In this document: positions 1 through 8,504 of the stretch, in pieces
How positions within the stretch are numbered: the stretch's first letter is position 1
Layout of the letters: the number at the start of each line of letters is the position of its first letter
Source: Methylotenera sp965234545
GTDB taxonomy: Bacteria > Pseudomonadota > Gammaproteobacteria > Burkholderiales > Methylophilaceae
Length of the DNA: 64,000 nucleotides
Direction of reading: 5' to 3'
Assembly (NCBI GenBank): GCA_965234545.1
Contig: OZ248348.1
Location: 1,550,001-1,614,000 of the forward strand
Translations under genes and position numbers: made by a program
Notes under the pieces: model-generated
Seen by the model: the letters and a program-made list of their open reading frames with translations, nothing else
What the model was told of the DNA's origin: nothing
Database searches by the model: none

Positions 1-1
1 C

Positions 2-511
2 GTGCGCTACGGCCACCGCGCAGCCGAATACACCGACCTAATGGACATGTATTGCAAGAGCCGCGCCGAGGGTTTTGGCGCCGAAGTAAAACGCCGCATC
101 TTGATAGGCACCTACGTGCTAAGCGCCGGCTATTACGACGCCTACTACCTAAAAGCCCAACAAATTCGGCGCCTGATTGCCCAAGACTTTGTCGAGGCAT
201 TCAAACAATGCGACGTCATCATGGGTCCGGCTGCGCCGTCCACGGCGTTTAAAGCCGGCGAGAAAGTAGACGATCCGGTGGCCATGTATTTGCAAGACAT
301 CTACACCATCTCCACCAACTTAGCCGGCTTACCTGGCATGAGCGTGCCGGCTGGTTTCGCCCCCAGCCAAGATGGCCCAGCCTTGCCGGTAGGCCTGCAA
401 ATTATTGGTAATTATTTCGATGAAGCGCGCATGTTAAACGTGGCCCATCAATACCAACAAGTCACCGATTGGCACACTCTTGCACCCAACTTGCCCGAAG
501 GAAAAGCATAA
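2..511 (+). CDS. gatA: Aspartyl/glutamyl-tRNA(Asn/Gln) amidotransferase subunit A, C-terminal part
   Basis: This is the last 169 codons of the amidase subunit of the GatCAB amidotransferase. GatA frees ammonia from glutamine so that GatB can convert Asp-tRNA(Asn) or Glu-tRNA(Gln) to the amide. The gene enters from the left edge of the window, so the catalytic Ser-Ser-Lys triad is not visible. What is visible is the typical C-terminal amidase end: a YGHRAAEYTDL segment, a conserved GPAAPSTAF segment, and the LPVGLQIIG motif near residue 130 of the visible part. The stop codon TAA overlaps the gatB ATG by one base, which indicates translational coupling. gatC would be expected further upstream, outside the window. 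Confidence 0.96.
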   Translation: MRYGHRAAEYTDLMDMYCKSRAEGFGAEVKRRILIGTYVLSAGYYDAYYLKAQQIRRLIAQDFVEAFKQCDVIMGPAAPSTAFKAGEKVDDPVAMYLQDIYTISTNLAGLPGMSVPAGFAPSQDGPALPVGLQIIGNYFDEARMLNVAHQYQQVTDWHTLAPNLPEGKA

Positions 512-1959
512 TGGAATGGGAAGTCGTTATTGGGTTGGAAACACATACCCAACTGCAAACAGTCAGTAAAATTTTTTCCGGCGCATCGGTTAAATACGGC
601 GCCGAGCCGAATACCCAAGCCTGCGAGGTGAGCCTGGCGCTGCCCGGCGTCTTGCCCGTATTAAACAAGCAAGCCGTGCATTGTGCGATTAAATTTGGCC
701 TAGCCATTAACGCTGAGATTGCCCCGCGCTCGGTGTTTGCGCGTAAAAACTATTTTTACCCAGACTTACCCAAGGGTTACCAAATCAGTCAGTTTGAACT
801 GCCAGTAGTCGGCAAAGGCGCCATCACCATACAAGTGCCGGCCGCGGGCAAACAAGCTGCCTACGAAAAAGTCGTGAACATTACCCGCGCCCACCTGGAA
901 GAAGACGCCGGTAAATCCGTGCACGGTGCCGTCGAAGGCATGAGCGGCATAGACTTAAATCGTGCTGGAACGCCTTTGTTAGAAATCGTTACCGAACCGG
1001 ACATGCGTTCGGCTGCAGAAGCCGTGGCTTACGCCAAAAAATTGCATGAGTTGGTGCAATGGATAGGCATCTGCGATGGCAATATGCAAGAGGGCAGTTT
1101 CCGTTGCGATGTCAACGTGTCGGTCCGCCCTAAAGGCTCAGACAAACTGGGCACACGGCGTGAGATTAAAAACCTCAACTCGTTTAAATTCATGACGCAA
1201 GCCATCGAATACGAAACGCGCTGGCAAATTGAAACCTTAGAAGACGGCGGCAAAATACAGCAAGCCACGGTATTGTTTAACCCGGACACCGGCGAAACGC
1301 GTGCCATGCGTAGCAAGGAAGAGGCTAACGACTACCGCTATTTCCCCGATCCGGATTTATTGCCCTTGGTTATTACCGAGCAAGATAAAGCACGTGTGCA
1401 GGCCGACATGCCAGAATTGCCGGCCGCCATGAAAGCCCGTTTAGAAGCGCAATTTGCTTTATCCAGTTACGACGCCAGCAGCCTCACTGCCAGCCGTGAA
1501 TTAGCCGACTACTTTATGGCGGCGATTGATGCCGGGGCCGAGCCTAAACAAACCGCCAACTGGGTCATGGGCAGCTTAAGTGCCAAACTAAATAGCGAAG
1601 ATAAAAGCCTAAGCAGCAGCCCGATTAGCGCGCAACAATTGGCCCAATTACTCCAACGCATTAGCGACGGCACCATCTCAAACAATGCCGCCAAACAGGT
1701 GTTTGAGGCCATGTGGCTGGGTGAAGGCGAAGTGGACAGCATCATTGCCGCTAAAGGTTTAAAGCAAGAGTCCGACAGCGGTGCCATAGAAGCCATCATA
1801 GACGAAGTCTTAGCGGCCAATGCGGCCATGGTGGATGAGTTTAAAGCGGGTAAGGAAAAAGCCTTCAATGCCTTGGTCGGTCAAGCCATGAAAGCCTCCA
1901 AAGGCAAGGCCAACCCAGCGCAAGTCAACGACATCCTTAAGAAAAAACTGCAGGCTTAA
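511..1959 (+). CDS. gatB: Aspartyl/glutamyl-tRNA(Asn/Gln) amidotransferase subunit B
   Basis: GatB binds the mischarged tRNA and carries the kinase/transamidase site that activates the Asp or Glu side chain. The ATG at 511 overlaps the gatA stop and follows a GAAGGAAAA ribosome site. It gives 482 residues, close to the usual 475-485. An upstream in-frame ATG at 469 lies inside gatA and is rejected. Visible family motifs are VIGLETHTQL at the N-terminus, FYPDLPKGYQISQ in the cradle domain, DLNRAGTPLLEIV, and FPDPDLLPL before the helical region. The GatB/YqeY tail domain, ending in PAQVNDILKKKL, binds tRNA. Together with the AspRS at 17603-19393 it probably serves Asn-tRNA synthesis; that pairing is inferred. 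Confidence 0.97.
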   Translation: MEWEVVIGLETHTQLQTVSKIFSGASVKYGAEPNTQACEVSLALPGVLPVLNKQAVHCAIKFGLAINAEIAPRSVFARKNYFYPDLPKGYQISQFELPVVGKGAITIQVPAAGKQAAYEKVVNITRAHLEEDAGKSVHGAVEGMSGIDLNRAGTPLLEIVTEPDMRSAAEAVAYAKKLHELVQWIGICDGNMQEGSFRCDVNVSVRPKGSDKLGTRREIKNLNSFKFMTQAIEYETRWQIETLEDGGKIQQATVLFNPDTGETRAMRSKEEANDYRYFPDPDLLPLVITEQDKARVQADMPELPAAMKARLEAQFALSSYDASSLTASRELADYFMAAIDAGAEPKQTANWVMGSLSAKLNSEDKSLSSSPISAQQLAQLLQRISDGTISNNAAKQVFEAMWLGEGEVDSIIAAKGLKQESDSGAIEAIIDEVLAANAAMVDEFKAGKEKAFNALVGQAMKASKGKANPAQVNDILKKKLQA

Positions 1960-1972
1960 GCCGGGGTTTACC

Positions 1973-2656
1973 TTAATTGACGCCGAATTGCTGCCTGTAG
2001 GCGCTCACCGCTTGCAGGTGATCAGCCAAGGCTTGATGGTCAGCTAAGTAGCGCATCAAATCGCTCAGATTGGCGATGGCACAAACTGGGATTTGATTGT
2101 TGGCGATCACTTCTTGCACGGCGGACAACTCGCCTAAGCCTTTTTCTTGCCGGTCTATGGCAATGGCGACTCCGCAAGCACTTGCCCCATTAGCAGCAAT
2201 CAACGCCACCGACTCGCGCACCGAGGTGCCGGCAGAAATCACGTCATCGATAATCAACACGCGGCCTTGCAAGGGGCTACCGACTATGGTGCCGCCCTCG
2301 CCATGGTCTTTGGCTTCTTTACGGTTGTAGGCATACGGCACATTCCGCCCTTGTTTGGCAAAAGCGATGGCGATGCTGGCTGCCAAGGTAATGCCCTTGT
2401 AAGCGGGGCCAAATAACATGTCAAACTGGATGCCGGAATGATCAATCGCTGCGGCATAGAACTCGCCCAACTTCATTAAGCTCACGCCATCATTAAACAA
2501 ACCGGCATTAAAAAAATACGGGCTGAGGCGGCCGGCTTTGGTTTTAAATTCACCGAAACGCAATACCTCTTTTTCTAGGGCAAATGCGATAAAATCTTGG
2601 CTTACTTGAGCAGACGCCGCTGCGTTGGTGGTGACTTTGTTGGGGTGCAATGTCAT
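1973..2656 (-). CDS. pyrE: Orotate phosphoribosyltransferase
   Basis: PyrE transfers ribose-5-phosphate from PRPP to orotate, giving OMP in the fifth step of pyrimidine synthesis. The protein has 227 residues, slightly longer than the usual 213 because of about 14 extra N-terminal residues (TLHPNKVTTNAAASAQ). The PRPP-binding signature VLIIDDVISAGTS lies near residues 133-145. The orotate-binding segment FGEFKTKAGRLSPYFFNAGL is near residues 35-54. The ATG at 2656 has only a weak AGAG upstream, so a shorter start cannot be fully excluded. The gene is divergent from xth with only 35 bp between the two starts, so their promoters must overlap. It converges on gatB with 13 bp between stops. Confidence 0.95.
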   Translation of the reverse strand: MTLHPNKVTTNAAASAQVSQDFIAFALEKEVLRFGEFKTKAGRLSPYFFNAGLFNDGVSLMKLGEFYAAAIDHSGIQFDMLFGPAYKGITLAASIAIAFAKQGRNVPYAYNRKEAKDHGEGGTIVGSPLQGRVLIIDDVISAGTSVRESVALIAANGASACGVAIAIDRQEKGLGELSAVQEVIANNQIPVCAIANLSDLMRYLADHQALADHLQAVSAYRQQFGVN

Positions 2657-2691
2657 GGTTACTCTAATCGAATTAATTTAAGGATGAAGTT

Positions 2692-3480
2692 TTGAAGATT
2701 ATATCGCTAAACCTAAACGGCATACGTTCTGCTACAAATAAAGGCGTGCTGAGCTGGTTAACAACCCAGTCCGCTGACATCGTCTGCTTGCAGGAACTCA
2801 AAGCCCAAGCCGACGACATGACGGCCGAGATGCTAAGCCCTGATGGCTATGTCGGGCACTTCCATTACGCCGAGAAAAAAGGCTACAGCGGCGTGGGGAT
2901 CTACTCAAAAACCAAACCGGACGCGGTCATCATAGGCTTGGGTGGCAGCAACCAAGACGTGGCCGACATAAACAGCGAAGGCCGCTACATCGAATGTCAA
3001 TTTGGCAATCTAAGCGTGGTATCACTCTATTTGCCCTCGGGCTCCAGTGGCGAAGAAAGGCAGGCCTTTAAATTCAGCGTGATGGCGCGCTTTATGTTGC
3101 ACATGCAAGCCTTGATTAAAAGTGGCCGTGAAGTAGTGATTTGCGGCGACTGGAATATCGCCCATAAAGAAGTGGATCTGAAAAATTACAAAGGCAACAA
3201 AAAGAATTCCGGCTTTTTACCTGAAGAACGGGCTTGGTTAAGCACGCTGTTTGATCAAGTGGGCTGGGTCGATGTTTACCGCACGCTGCACCCAGAGACC
3301 ACCGACGAGTGCTACACCTGGTGGAGTAACCGAGGCCAAGCTTGGGCTAAAAATGTGGGTTGGCGCATAGACTACCAAATTGCCACCCCAGCCACGGCCG
3401 CCAAAGCAAGCCAAGCTAGCATCTACAAAGCGCAGCGCTTTAGCGATCACGCGCCTTTAATTATTGATTACGGCACCTAG
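2692..3480 (+). CDS. xth: Exodeoxyribonuclease III
   Basis: XthA-type AP endonuclease and 3'-5' exonuclease of base-excision repair. It cuts DNA 5' of abasic sites and removes 3' blocking groups. The start is TTG at 2692, chosen because AAGGA at 2680-2684 sits 7 bases upstream and translation begins directly with the family's usual KIISLNLNGIR. The EEP-fold motifs are all present: NLNGIR, CLQELK (metal-binding Glu), GDWNIAH (catalytic Asp-Asn) and SDHAPLIIDY (Asp-His) at the C-terminus. The length of 262 residues is normal. The non-ATG start suggests modest expression. It reads away from pyrE and converges with cpoB. Confidence 0.95.
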   Translation: MKIISLNLNGIRSATNKGVLSWLTTQSADIVCLQELKAQADDMTAEMLSPDGYVGHFHYAEKKGYSGVGIYSKTKPDAVIIGLGGSNQDVADINSEGRYIECQFGNLSVVSLYLPSGSSGEERQAFKFSVMARFMLHMQALIKSGREVVICGDWNIAHKEVDLKNYKGNKKNSGFLPEERAWLSTLFDQVGWVDVYRTLHPETTDECYTWWSNRGQAWAKNVGWRIDYQIATPATAAKASQASIYKAQRFSDHAPLIIDYGT

Positions 3481-3493
3481 ACTAGTTCAGTGC

Positions 3494-4399
3494 TTACTTA
3501 ATCGCGTCCAAGGCTTTTAGGCGTTTTTGCGCAGCAGGAATGACTTCACTGCTTGGGTACTTGGCCAATAAATCACGCAAGGTTTTTTTGGCAGCTGGCA
3601 CCATGCCCAATTGAAACTGGCTGTTGGCCATGTTAAATAGCGCGTCCGCCGCTCTTGGGCTGTCCGGATGGGCGTCCAACAATTTTTGCTGGGTGGCCAT
3701 GGCCGATTTGTAATTTTTTAATGCAAATTGCGCGTAGCCCAAACCGTACATGGCATCGGCGGCATAAGCACTATTCGGGTAATCCTTTAAGAATTTGTCG
3801 TAAGCATTAAACGCATCTTTGTATTTTGCTTCCTTGGCCAAGCCATGCGCCAACTCTAGCAATTGGTACTCTTGGCTGTTCTTGGCTGGTTCAGGCGTGC
3901 TCGCCACAGGTGCAGCGGCAACCGGGGCAACAGGGGTAGCTACACTGGCAGGCGGCGCTTCTGCTGCCGGCACTGGGTTGGGGTTGGCACTGACGTTAGC
4001 CCCAGGCTGACCTTGCTCCAACTTACGCAAACGTGCGTCGGCATCGCCGTATAAATCTTTTTGCCTTTGCTGCGTGAGGTTGACGTTGTGGCTGGCTAAC
4101 TCGAGCTCACCCTTTAGTTTGGCCACTTCTTGCTTGAGCCCCTCAATTTGATTTTGCATGTCCAGCAAGCCTTGGCCTTTGGTGATCGCCTCAATTTCCG
4201 CCAAGCGTTGTTCTATGACTTGCTGGGTTTTCTTCAAAGCGGCCAAGTCCGCCTGCGCGGCCTGATGCTGAGTCGTTGTGGTGGCTTCCAACTCTAAAAT
4301 TTTCTTGCGCGCCTCCTTGTCATCAAACAAGGCCGCGTGGCCTTGCGCAGCAAATACCGCGGTGACAATTAACAAACTAGCCAGTATCAGTTTTTTCAT
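3494..4399 (-). CDS. cpoB: Cell division coordinator CpoB (YbgF), Tol-Pal associated
   Basis: Periplasmic protein that links Tol-Pal-driven outer-membrane constriction with peptidoglycan synthesis at the septum. The 301-residue protein starts with a Sec signal peptide (about residues 1-22, cleaved after GHA). A coiled-coil segment rich in Gln, Leu and Lys follows (about 30-120), then an Ala/Pro/Val linker (about 135-170) and a C-terminal TPR block (about 175-300) with repeated A-Y-YGLGYAQFAL-type helices. This trimerising coiled coil plus TPR layout is the family's hallmark. It is last in the tol-pal gene string, 25 bp after pal, in the normal order. Confidence 0.93.
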   Translation of the reverse strand: MKKLILASLLIVTAVFAAQGHAALFDDKEARKKILELEATTTTQHQAAQADLAALKKTQQVIEQRLAEIEAITKGQGLLDMQNQIEGLKQEVAKLKGELELASHNVNLTQQRQKDLYGDADARLRKLEQGQPGANVSANPNPVPAAEAPPASVATPVAPVAAAPVASTPEPAKNSQEYQLLELAHGLAKEAKYKDAFNAYDKFLKDYPNSAYAADAMYGLGYAQFALKNYKSAMATQQKLLDAHPDSPRAADALFNMANSQFQLGMVPAAKKTLRDLLAKYPSSEVIPAAQKRLKALDAIK

Positions 4400-4424
4400 G
4401 GTTTCTCTTTAATCCGCTGAGGTT

Positions 4425-5015
4425 TTACTCGTTTTCGTAAACGATGTCTGCACGGCGATTTTGTTTGGCACAGCTTTCATCGGCACAGGCGGCCGTGGCT
4501 TTTTCTTCACCAAAACTCACCGTTTCTATTTGCCCATCTTGCACACCGAGTAAATTTAACGATTTTTTAACCGCCACGGAACGGCGTTGACCCAAAGACA
4601 AATTGTATTCGCGGCTGCCGCGCTCGTCGGTATTGCCTTGCACGATGACCTTGGCGTTGCGGTTGGCTAATAGGTATTTGGCATGCGCTTCAATCAAGGG
4701 TCGGTATTCGGCTTTAACGGCATCACTGTCGTAATCAAAGTAAACCTGACGTTTAGATAAAATATTATTCGGGTCTTTCAATGGGTTGTTGCTGTTAGTG
4801 CCGGCATTGCCGTCTATGACCACTTCTTTTACTGCGGCAGTTTCGGCTACCGCAGCAGGGGCGGCTTCTGCTGGCTTGGCTGCACTGGCCGCGGCCGGGC
4901 TTCTGTCTTCTACTGCCGCCGGCTTATCAACCATGGGCGTGCTTTTACAAGCGGCCAAAATTAAAGCCAGGGCTAGGCTACTTAATAGCTTAGTGTTCCA
5001 AGTGCTGCTGTTCAT
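4425..5015 (-). CDS. pal: Peptidoglycan-associated lipoprotein Pal
   Basis: Outer-membrane lipoprotein that binds peptidoglycan and TolB to keep the outer membrane attached during division. It has 196 residues. A lipoprotein signal peptide ends in the lipobox LAAC with Cys23 as the lipidated residue. An Ala/Pro-rich tether runs to about residue 75. The OmpA-like peptidoglycan-binding domain (about 85-196) shows VYFDYDSDAV, the GNTDERGSREYN diaminopimelate-binding motif and a final RRADIVY. Two extra cysteines flank the ACADESCA segment and may form a disulfide. A strong ribosome site, AAGGAGAG, lies 5 bases before the ATG. Lipidation would need Lnt, encoded at 40215-41732. Confidence 0.96.
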   Translation of the reverse strand: MNSSTWNTKLLSSLALALILAACKSTPMVDKPAAVEDRSPAAASAAKPAEAAPAAVAETAAVKEVVIDGNAGTNSNNPLKDPNNILSKRQVYFDYDSDAVKAEYRPLIEAHAKYLLANRNAKVIVQGNTDERGSREYNLSLGQRRSVAVKKSLNLLGVQDGQIETVSFGEEKATAACADESCAKQNRRADIVYENE

Positions 5016-5058
5016 ATCGCTCTCCTTAATAAGGCCATCACAGCCTAAAAAATTATTC

Positions 5059-6336
5059 CTACTTAATTAACGGGCCCCAAGCCGGCTCACGGATATCGCC
5101 ACCGGTCTCATTTAAACGCTGCTGCACGCGACCATCACTGGACACTGCCGCCAATGACCCTTTATTGCCACTGCGGGTTGCATACAACAACACACGGCCA
5201 TTAGGGGCAAAGCTGGGCGACTCATCCTGCGCCCCTTCGCTCAACATCTGCACCTGGCCACTGAGTAAATCTTGCAAGGCCAATCGGTATTTTCCGCCGT
5301 CGTTGCGCACCATGGCCAAAAATTTACCGTCGGGTGACACACGGGGGCTTAAATTGAACGCGCCCTCAAAGGTCACCCTTTGCACCTCGCCACCGCTGGC
5401 CGCTACTTTGTATATTTGCGGGCGACCACCACGATCGGAGCTGAAATAAATCCACTGTCCGTCTGGCGACCAAGTGGGCTCGGTATCGATGGCGCTGCTT
5501 TTAGTTAAGGGCTGCAGATTACTGCCATCGGCATTGATGGTATAGAGCTGAGAATTGGCGCCATAGGTTAAAACAATGGCTAATTGACTCCCGTCTGGCG
5601 ACCAAGCGGGGGCACTGTTATTACCCTTAAAACTGGCTAATATTGTGCGTTGGCCGCTTAGGGTTTGGATATAAATGATGGGTTTTTTCTTTTCAAATGA
5701 CACGTAAGCCATTTTGCTGCCATCGGGCGACCAAGTCGGTGAAATAATCGGCTCTTTTGAGGAAACCATGGTGACCGCATTTTCCCCATCGACATCGGCT
5801 ACGCGCAATGCATAGCGTCCATTGAGCTTAGCCACGTAAGCAATCCGGCTGGAAAAAAGGCCACTCTCACCGGTTAATTTTTGGTAAATTACGTCGGCTA
5901 TTTTATGCGCGGTGCCGCGTAATTGATTGGCGGTAACGTTGTATTGCACGCTGGCTAACTGCGTTTGCTTGAGTACGTCGACCAATTGAAAACTGACGTT
6001 GTAGCGATTGCCTGGCAGGGTTTCCACCTTGCCAACGGCCATGGCTTGCGCCTGCAAGGCCACCCACTCGGCGTATTTAATTTGGCTGATGTCGCTGGGT
6101 CGACTAACTACACCAGCGGTTTCTAAGAGGCGAAATAAACCGCTGCGTTTTAGGTCCGCTTGGATGATTTGACTGAGGTTGTCGCTACCGGGCTGGCTTT
6201 GTGCAAATGGCACGATGGCAATCGGCAGTTGTTGCGCGCCGCCGCCACTGATCTCAATTTCCAAGGCGGAGTGGGCTAAGCCACTTAAGCAAAAGCTCAC
6301 TAAAAGTAGAACGATACGTACGATGGGCATAAGCAC
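5059..6336 (-). CDS. tolB: Tol-Pal system translocation protein TolB
   Basis: Periplasmic beta-propeller protein that shuttles between TolA and Pal in the Tol-Pal machine. The 425 residues comprise a Sec signal peptide (cleavage near GLAHSA, residue 23), an N-terminal alpha/beta domain (to about 160), and a six-bladed propeller shown by repeated SPDG motifs (WSPDGSKM, WSPDGSQL, WSPDGQW, SPDGKF, and FAPNGR in the last blade). The reading frame opens with GTG CTT ATG, so the start may be GTG 6336 or ATG 6330; neither has a strong ribosome site. A 227-bp gap separates it from tolA, suggesting a separate promoter as known for E. coli tolB. Confidence 0.95.
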   Translation of the reverse strand: MLMPIVRIVLLLVSFCLSGLAHSALEIEISGGGAQQLPIAIVPFAQSQPGSDNLSQIIQADLKRSGLFRLLETAGVVSRPSDISQIKYAEWVALQAQAMAVGKVETLPGNRYNVSFQLVDVLKQTQLASVQYNVTANQLRGTAHKIADVIYQKLTGESGLFSSRIAYVAKLNGRYALRVADVDGENAVTMVSSKEPIISPTWSPDGSKMAYVSFEKKKPIIYIQTLSGQRTILASFKGNNSAPAWSPDGSQLAIVLTYGANSQLYTINADGSNLQPLTKSSAIDTEPTWSPDGQWIYFSSDRGGRPQIYKVAASGGEVQRVTFEGAFNLSPRVSPDGKFLAMVRNDGGKYRLALQDLLSGQVQMLSEGAQDESPSFAPNGRVLLYATRSGNKGSLAAVSSDGRVQQRLNETGGDIREPAWGPLIK

Positions 6337-6394
6337 TGTTATTTTCTTTGCGTGTATTCTTTAGCTATGGGTTAACTGTCTATTGTCTGACTAT

Positions 6395-6412
6395 CTATTA
6401 CTTACTATTACT
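6395..6412. repeat. Tandem 8-bp repeat upstream of tolB
   Basis: CTATTACT occurs twice with starts exactly 10 bp apart (6395-6402 and 6405-6412), about 60-75 bp before the tolB start. A 10-bp period puts both copies on the same face of the helix, as in sites for tandem response-regulator dimers. No clear sigma-70 promoter could be recognised in the rest of the 227-bp tolA-tolB gap. Confidence 0.4.
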
Positions 6413-6563
6413 CAAAAATACGGCTTAAATAAAACCAGCCTTCATATTACATGGCGCCAGTCGATTTTACTGCAATCTCTTGCTAGTTTTGTGACATTTA
6501 GCCGACTTTTTTATGAGGCAAACTTGCCGTGATTCCAATTGCCAGTCTGCGGCCAAGCCAGCC

Positions 6564-7406
6564 TTAATCATTAGGCCTAAAGGTCAACTTTAAATTTCTA
6601 AATTGCGAAAATGCCAAGCCGTCAGTGGGAACCGGCAAAGGTTGGGAAGCCATAATAGCCCGCTCCACGGCTTCGTCGCAGACTTTATTGCCACTGGATT
6701 TAAGCAGCTTAGGCAAACCGGTCATTTCACCCGTGGGCAACAAGGCTATGTCAAATTTAAGCTCAGGATTGGCCGTGGCACACAAGCTTTTATTCACATT
6801 GCCGCGAATTTTGGCTTGGATTTTACTGCGGTACTCGTCCACCACACCGGCACTGGCCGCCGATTTGACCGACTTGTCGCTTGCGACCGTCTGCTCAGTT
6901 GCGGCACGCTCTTCGGCTAAGGCTTCTTGTTGCAGTTTTTTCAAAGTCTCATTGGCTTTGTTTTCTTTTAATAACTTGTCGCTGTTTTGCATTTCTTCTT
7001 TACGCGCTTCCGCTTGCAAGGCAGCCAATTGTTTTTTTTGCGCTAGGGCCAGCTCTTTTTTCAATTGCTCGGCGGCTTTTTTCTGCTCCAGCTCTTTGCG
7101 TTTTTTTTCCAGGGCAATGTCAACTTCGGGGACTTTAGGCGCTGGCGCTTCGACTTTTTCTGCCGGGGGTGGCGGGGCTTCTTTGACCACCGCGGGCGGT
7201 GGCGTTTCTACTGGCGGTGCCACTGGCAAAGGCGGCGAAGCTTGAGGCAGGCTGTCCCACAATTCCACTTCCGCCACATTCAGCATGGGTGGGGTCGCTT
7301 TCCAATTGAACGACAACAGCAAGGCCGCCAACAACAGCAAATGAACGCCTATTGCCCAAGCAGCGGCTTGCCAGGACACGTCTTTTTCATAGGCCCTAAT
7401 CATCAT
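6564..7406 (-). CDS. tolA: Cell envelope integrity protein TolA
   Basis: Inner-membrane protein that carries energy from TolQR across the periplasm to TolB-Pal. The 280 residues follow the family plan. There is one N-terminal membrane helix (about 14-36), a Pro-rich segment (about 50-85), and a long Lys/Glu/Ala/Gln helical rod (about 95-190). The C-terminal TonB-like domain has two cysteines (in SLCATA and NKVCDEA) placed as for the domain III disulfide. The frame opens ATG ATG at 7406/7403. It follows tolR by 15 bp. Its biased composition produces long spurious antisense frames, which I do not call. Confidence 0.93.
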   Translation of the reverse strand: MMIRAYEKDVSWQAAAWAIGVHLLLLAALLLSFNWKATPPMLNVAEVELWDSLPQASPPLPVAPPVETPPPAVVKEAPPPPAEKVEAPAPKVPEVDIALEKKRKELEQKKAAEQLKKELALAQKKQLAALQAEARKEEMQNSDKLLKENKANETLKKLQQEALAEERAATEQTVASDKSVKSAASAGVVDEYRSKIQAKIRGNVNKSLCATANPELKFDIALLPTGEMTGLPKLLKSSGNKVCDEAVERAIMASQPLPVPTDGLAFSQFRNLKLTFRPND

Positions 7407-7421
7407 GATGCGGTACGCAAG

Positions 7422-7820
7422 TTACTGGGCTGGCGACAACAACAGGCCAACCTTATCTACCTGGTTTTGCTTGAGCAGATCCATCACCGCAATCACGTCA
7501 TCGTATTTGACGTTTTTATCGGCGGCAATCACCACAGCCCGTTCAGGCGATACCGATAACGCTTGCCTTACCTTGGCCAACAATTGATCACGCGCCATGG
7601 CTTGATTGTCTAATTCAATTTGATTGTTCTGCTTAACGGTTAAAACCAAAGGTGGGACTTGGGATTGCTTAAGGCTCTGCCCAACCTTGGGCAAGTCCAC
7701 CACGCCAGGATTGGTCATGGGGGCGGTCACCATAAAGATGACCAACAGCACCAAGGTCACGTCTATGTATGGCACGACGTTGATTTGATTCATCATGCGG
7801 CGTTTACGGTTGCGTAACAT
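7422..7820 (-). CDS. tolR: Protein TolR (ExbD/TolR family)
   Basis: Inner-membrane partner of TolQ that converts proton flow into movement of TolA. It has 132 residues, near the usual length. A basic cytoplasmic N-terminus (RNRKRRMM) is followed by a single membrane helix at about 15-37, reading NVVPYIDVTLVLLVIFMVTA. It holds the essential membrane Asp (Asp20, equivalent to Asp23 of E. coli). The periplasmic ExbD-like domain runs to the end. The ATG at 7820 lies 3 bp after the tolQ stop, a typical coupled arrangement. Confidence 0.95.
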   Translation of the reverse strand: MLRNRKRRMMNQINVVPYIDVTLVLLVIFMVTAPMTNPGVVDLPKVGQSLKQSQVPPLVLTVKQNNQIELDNQAMARDQLLAKVRQALSVSPERAVVIAADKNVKYDDVIAVMDLLKQNQVDKVGLLLSPAQ

Positions 7821-7823
7821 GGT

Positions 7824-8504
7824 TTAGCTTTTTCTTTGCAAGATGTTGGTGAACTCTTCCATAAAGCTTTCGTAGCGCACCGACAAGCGATCAACCGAGC
7901 TGGCAAAGCGGTTATAGGCAATCACCGCTGGAATCGCCGCAAACAAACCAATGGCGGTAGCCACCAGCGCTTCGGCAATACCTGGCGCCACTTGGCTTAA
8001 GGTCGCTTGTGCGACATTAGATAAGCCACGGAATGCATTCATGATGCCCCAGACCGTACCAAACAGACCTATGTAAGGGCTGACTGACCCCACCGAGGCC
8101 AAGAACGGTAAGTGGGCATCCAAGTTGTCCAGCTCACGGTTATAGGCAGCACGCATGGCGCGTCTGGCGCCTTCCATGACGTCCGATACTTCCATGCGCG
8201 ATTGCTGTTTATGCCTGACGTATTCTTTAAAGCCGGCTTCAAAGATGCTGGCCATGCCTTGGGCTTTCCGCCTGCCAGCGCCTAGGCTGTCAAACAATTT
8301 ATTTAAATCGCCGCCTGCCCAAAAGGCCGCCTCAAACTCCTCGGCACTGCTTTCGGCGCGCTTAATGGTGGCTAACTTGATGAAGATATACCACCATGAA
8401 AACAAGGAGGTGAGGATTAACACCACCAGCACCAATTGAACCGGCAGACTGGCGCCTGCTACCAGTGAAAAAATAGACATGTCATTTGCAACGCTTACGG
8501 TCAT
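7824..8504 (-). CDS. tolQ: Protein TolQ (ExbB/TolQ/MotA family proton channel)
   Basis: Channel subunit of the TolQRA motor. It has 226 residues with three predicted membrane segments: about 18-38 (PVQLVLVVLILTSLFSWW), about 135-155 (LASVGSVSPYIGLFGTVWGI) and about 170-195 (APGIAEALVATAIGLFAAIPA). The last two carry the conserved Thr/Gly-rich channel motif GLFGTVWGIM. The first ATG at 8504 overlaps the ybgC stop by 4 bp (ATGA). A second ATG eight codons in (MSIFSL) is possible, but the coupled start is preferred. The gene order ybgC-tolQ-tolR-tolA-tolB-pal-cpoB is the classical one. Confidence 0.96.
   Translation of the reverse strand: MTVSVANDMSIFSLVAGASLPVQLVLVVLILTSLFSWWYIFIKLATIKRAESSAEEFEAAFWAGGDLNKLFDSLGAGRRKAQGMASIFEAGFKEYVRHKQQSRMEVSDVMEGARRAMRAAYNRELDNLDAHLPFLASVGSVSPYIGLFGTVWGIMNAFRGLSNVAQATLSQVAPGIAEALVATAIGLFAAIPAVIAYNRFASSVDRLSVRYESFMEEFTNILQRKS

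Noticed and set aside
6625..7245. A 206-codon plus-strand frame opposite tolA
   Set aside because: Low-complexity Ser/Ala/Cys translation caused by the Lys/Glu/Ala bias of TolA.
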